Program-made: the position numbers and the translations under genes | Notes under the pieces: generated by a model | Databases searched by the model: none | Told to the model about the DNA's origin: nothing | The model's input: the letters and a program-made list of their open reading frames with translations, nothing else | Assembly: GCF_002287075.1 (NCBI RefSeq) | Contig: NZ_NSKE01000008.1 | Coordinates: forward strand, 124,001 to 188,000 | Origin: Fodinibius salipaludis | GTDB taxonomy: Bacteria > Bacteroidota > Rhodothermia > Balneolales > Balneolaceae | DNA length: 64,000 nucleotides | Direction: 5' to 3' | In this document: positions 61,987-64,000 of the stretch, piece by piece | How positions within the stretch are numbered: position 1 is the first letter of the stretch | Layout of the letters: every line of letters starts with the position of its first letter

Positions 61987-64000
61987 CTATTTATTTACTT
62001 CGTGGCTTTTGTACACAGCCTCAGCAGATTTATTCCCATTAACTATGGTTTCTTGCAGATATGGATATGCAACACCGTCGACCACCTTCCAGTCAGAATG
62101 GTGATTCTCTACGGTAACCTGTTCCCCCATCTGTGGATTAAATTGTTTGTAACGGATGACATCCGGATAATGGGTTTCAGGATCCAATAGAAGTTCAATG
62201 TTTGAGCCATCCACTGTTACGTTAATTTTTTCATAACTCGTTCCATCGACTTCTTCAGAGCCCAGGTATTGCGGATTTACACTATCTGCATTTAGGGCGA
62301 TTGAGAGAAAACTTCTATTAAGGGTACTTTTAAGATTTTTGGCCATTTGTGGAGGGAGTGGGCGTTCCTGGCCGCCGGCGATCATTTTGCCAGATCCATC
62401 CTCATAGTTTATTTTAATTTCACCCATGGGGCCTTTAATTGTTTGGTTAATGGCATCGGGATAATTGATAGTTGAGGTCATGGGCATTTTTTGGCCTTGC
62501 ATATTCATTTCACCGGTAAGTGAAATGCTGCTAAGTTCTGTATCGCCATCAATAACAGCATCTGTCATTTTTGAAAGCCATTCTTTACCTTTTTCAGTAT
62601 CGCCCTCAACCATCTGCTCCTCACCGCTGCCGGGTTCGGGAATGCTGATATCGATCTCGTTAACTTCGCCGTACTTTTCAAGCTGATCGCCGATTTCTTC
62701 TTTATTACCAACCACAAGAATTTGAATATTATCGGGATTCAAGTATTCTTGGGCTACCGCCTGTACATCTTCGACAGTGGTAGCCTTGACGCCTTGGATA
62801 TATTCTTCAAAAGCATCAGCCGGCAGTCCACGATATTCATTAGACATACGCTCGTTAAGTACTTCTTCGTAGCTGTCATACTCAAATACCGCAGAATTGA
62901 GAATCTGATCCTTTACATCTTGTAGCTCTTGCTCAGTGATAGGTTCTTTCTGCAGGTGTTCAATTTGTTCTATGATGGCATCAATTGCTTCGGCAGTAGT
63001 GGAGCTTTTCGTCATTACTCCAGCATAAAACATCCCAGGGTAAAAGCTGTTCATCCCATATTGACCGAATACCGAATAAGCCAGTCCCATTTCGGTACGG
63101 ACGACCTGCATCAGTCGGCCTGAAAATCCACCGCTAAGTACACGATTCATAACCTGTACTTTGGCATAATCGGGATTGTCACGCATTCCGCCAAGGTGCC
63201 CAAGCATCACGAAGCTTTGATTTACATCTGATTTTTCAATAAAGTTGATAGAGCTTTGCGGCTCGTAGTCAACTTCGGGAAACTCCAATTGGGTTTCATC
63301 TCCGGCAGGAAGCTCACCAAAGCTATTACGCAGTTTTTGTTTCATCTCCTCTGTATCGAAATCACCAACGATACCAACCATCATGTTATCGGCAGAAAAA
63401 TGCTTTTCGTGAAAGTCGACTAAATCTTCCCGCGTAATATTGTTGATGGTTGAATATTCTGTGTTGCGACCGTAAGGTGAATCTTCGCCATAGATAATTT
63501 TTTGGAATTCACGGACTCCAATCTGTTGCGAATTATCATTCCGGCGCGAAATAGAAGACTTCTGCTGTTTTTTAGCCAGTTCAATTTTATCTTCGGGAAA
63601 TGCCGGATTGGTCAGGATATCAATATATACCGGAAGAAGATCATCAAAATCCTCTTTTAAAACATCCATGCTGGCATTACCGCTGGTAAAACCAATACCA
63701 GTTTCGATACTGGCTGCCCTGTTTTCAAGCATGGTATTAAGTGAGTCAGCCGGATATGTTTCCGTTCCGCCAGATCGCATAACCGTGCCGGTAATAGAAG
63801 CGAGACCTGTTTTTTCGTTGGAATTAAGAACACCTCCGGTACGAACGCGGGTGCTTACATTTATCAAGGGCAGTTCTTTATCCTGAACCAAGTAGAAGGT
63901 AATACCATTTTCAGTAGTAAAAGTTTCTACCTCAGGTTTCTGGAAGTCATTCAGTTCCGGGAAGTCCATATTTTCATATGGATTCGTTGAAGTATTTTTA
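61987..64000 (-). CDS. M16-family peptidase-like protein without zinc motif, with LolA-like C-terminal domain (partial at start)
   Basis: The frame stays open to the right edge (NTSTNPYENMDFPEL), so the start lies outside; an ATG at 63969 is not the true start. The visible 670 residues begin with a first M16 domain. Where active enzymes have HxxEH, this has GLASITGTVMRSGGTETYP, with none of the zinc ligands. A second M16 domain (NRVLSGGFSGRLMQVVRTEMGLAYSV near 270) completes the pair. From about 460 on comes a separate domain with SSISLTGEMNMQGQKMP and VDGTSYEKINVTVDGS, then WKVVDGVAYPY, as in LolA-like or outer-membrane lipoprotein-sorting folds. It is probably the inactive partner of an active M16 protein encoded just off the window. 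Confidence 0.85.
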   Translation of the reverse strand, partial: KNTSTNPYENMDFPELNDFQKPEVETFTTENGITFYLVQDKELPLINVSTRVRTGGVLNSNEKTGLASITGTVMRSGGTETYPADSLNTMLENRAASIETGIGFTSGNASMDVLKEDFDDLLPVYIDILTNPAFPEDKIELAKKQQKSSISRRNDNSQQIGVREFQKIIYGEDSPYGRNTEYSTINNITREDLVDFHEKHFSADNMMVGIVGDFDTEEMKQKLRNSFGELPAGDETQLEFPEVDYEPQSSINFIEKSDVNQSFVMLGHLGGMRDNPDYAKVQVMNRVLSGGFSGRLMQVVRTEMGLAYSVFGQYGMNSFYPGMFYAGVMTKSSTTAEAIDAIIEQIEHLQKEPITEQELQDVKDQILNSAVFEYDSYEEVLNERMSNEYRGLPADAFEEYIQGVKATTVEDVQAVAQEYLNPDNIQILVVGNKEEIGDQLEKYGEVNEIDISIPEPGSGEEQMVEGDTEKGKEWLSKMTDAVIDGDTELSSISLTGEMNMQGQKMPMTSTINYPDAINQTIKGPMGEIKINYEDGSGKMIAGGQERPLPPQMAKNLKSTLNRSFLSIALNADSVNPQYLGSEEVDGTSYEKINVTVDGSNIELLLDPETHYPDVIRYKQFNPQMGEQVTVENHHSDWKVVDGVAYPYLQETIVNGNKSAEAVYKSHEVNK

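Noticed and set aside
1-64000. tRNA or rRNA genes, prophage, plasmid origin
   Set aside because: I saw no cloverleaf-like sequence with the usual T-loop pattern, no rRNA core sequence, no phage genes and no iterons or replication initiator.

Overview
The window is a stretch of chromosome from a moderately AT-rich, Gram-negative, aerobic bacterium of the wider Bacteroidetes group. The best fit is the Balneolota/Rhodothermota branch. The evidence is a complete alternative complex III plus A2-type caa3 oxidase locus, a serine palmitoyltransferase gene behind a textbook Bacteroidetes-type promoter (TTTG-N20-TATATTTG), a fused two-subunit 2-oxo acid dehydrogenase E1, a small histone-like protein, and several signal-peptide beta-barrel proteins. 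The taxonomic placement is inference. I found no rRNA, tRNA, CRISPR array, prophage or intact insertion sequence. Most of the window is core metabolism and envelope biology.

Layout. 1-2.8 kb: the tail of a probable radA, a two-way terminator, rpsU, two secreted beta-barrel proteins and a TIGR02757-family protein. 2.9-6.6 kb: mutY, a beta-propeller/Ig-like secreted protein and an extended SDR resembling bacterial 3-ketosphinganine reductases. 6.7-11.5 kb: two GT4 glycosyltransferases, serine palmitoyltransferase and a GNAT-like acyltransferase. With the SDR these look like a bacterial ceramide/glycosphingolipid locus. 11.6-15.5 kb: fumC and the fused E1. 15.8-22.7 kb: a SpoIIM / membrane protein / DUF4129 / DUF4350 / MoxR / DUF58 operon with a divergent RDD gene. 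22.8-25.0 kb: a serine hydrolase and an FG-GAP lipoprotein gene broken by one in-frame TGA.

25.1-39.5 kb is the respiratory heart of the window. On the minus strand, in order of transcription, it reads actA-actB-actC-actD-actE-actF, an HTH/membrane protein, SCO, ctaC, ctaD, ctaE, ctaF and a strong terminator, then ctaB. Together these would take electrons from menaquinol through alternative complex III and the cytochrome c domains on ActE and CtaC to a caa3 oxidase. SCO supplies the CuA copper and CtaB the heme precursor. A DUF420 protein is divergent from actA.

39.9-57.4 kb is mixed: a pilin-like protein, a DEAD-box helicase, transporters, an MDR oxidoreductase, a nucleotidase, an alpha/beta hydrolase, an SDR-DUF2867 protein, a group of signalling genes (a histidine kinase with a periplasmic OB-like sensor, an adenylate cyclase with a degenerate receiver, a lone response regulator), a histone-like gene, two bacterial PH-domain proteins and a ZIP transporter. 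57.7-64 kb: gcvP followed by three palindromes that look like a REP/RAYT remnant, then an OsmC protein, a DinB protein and an M16-family protein that lacks the zinc motif, carries a LolA-like tail and runs off the end.

The points most worth a second look are the HTH/membrane protein inside the respiratory operon, the cytochrome c domain shared by ActE and CtaC, the ceramide locus, the apparent ATA start of the DUF58 gene, the FG-GAP gene with the in-frame TGA, and the cyclase whose receiver has Glu where Asp and Lys should be.
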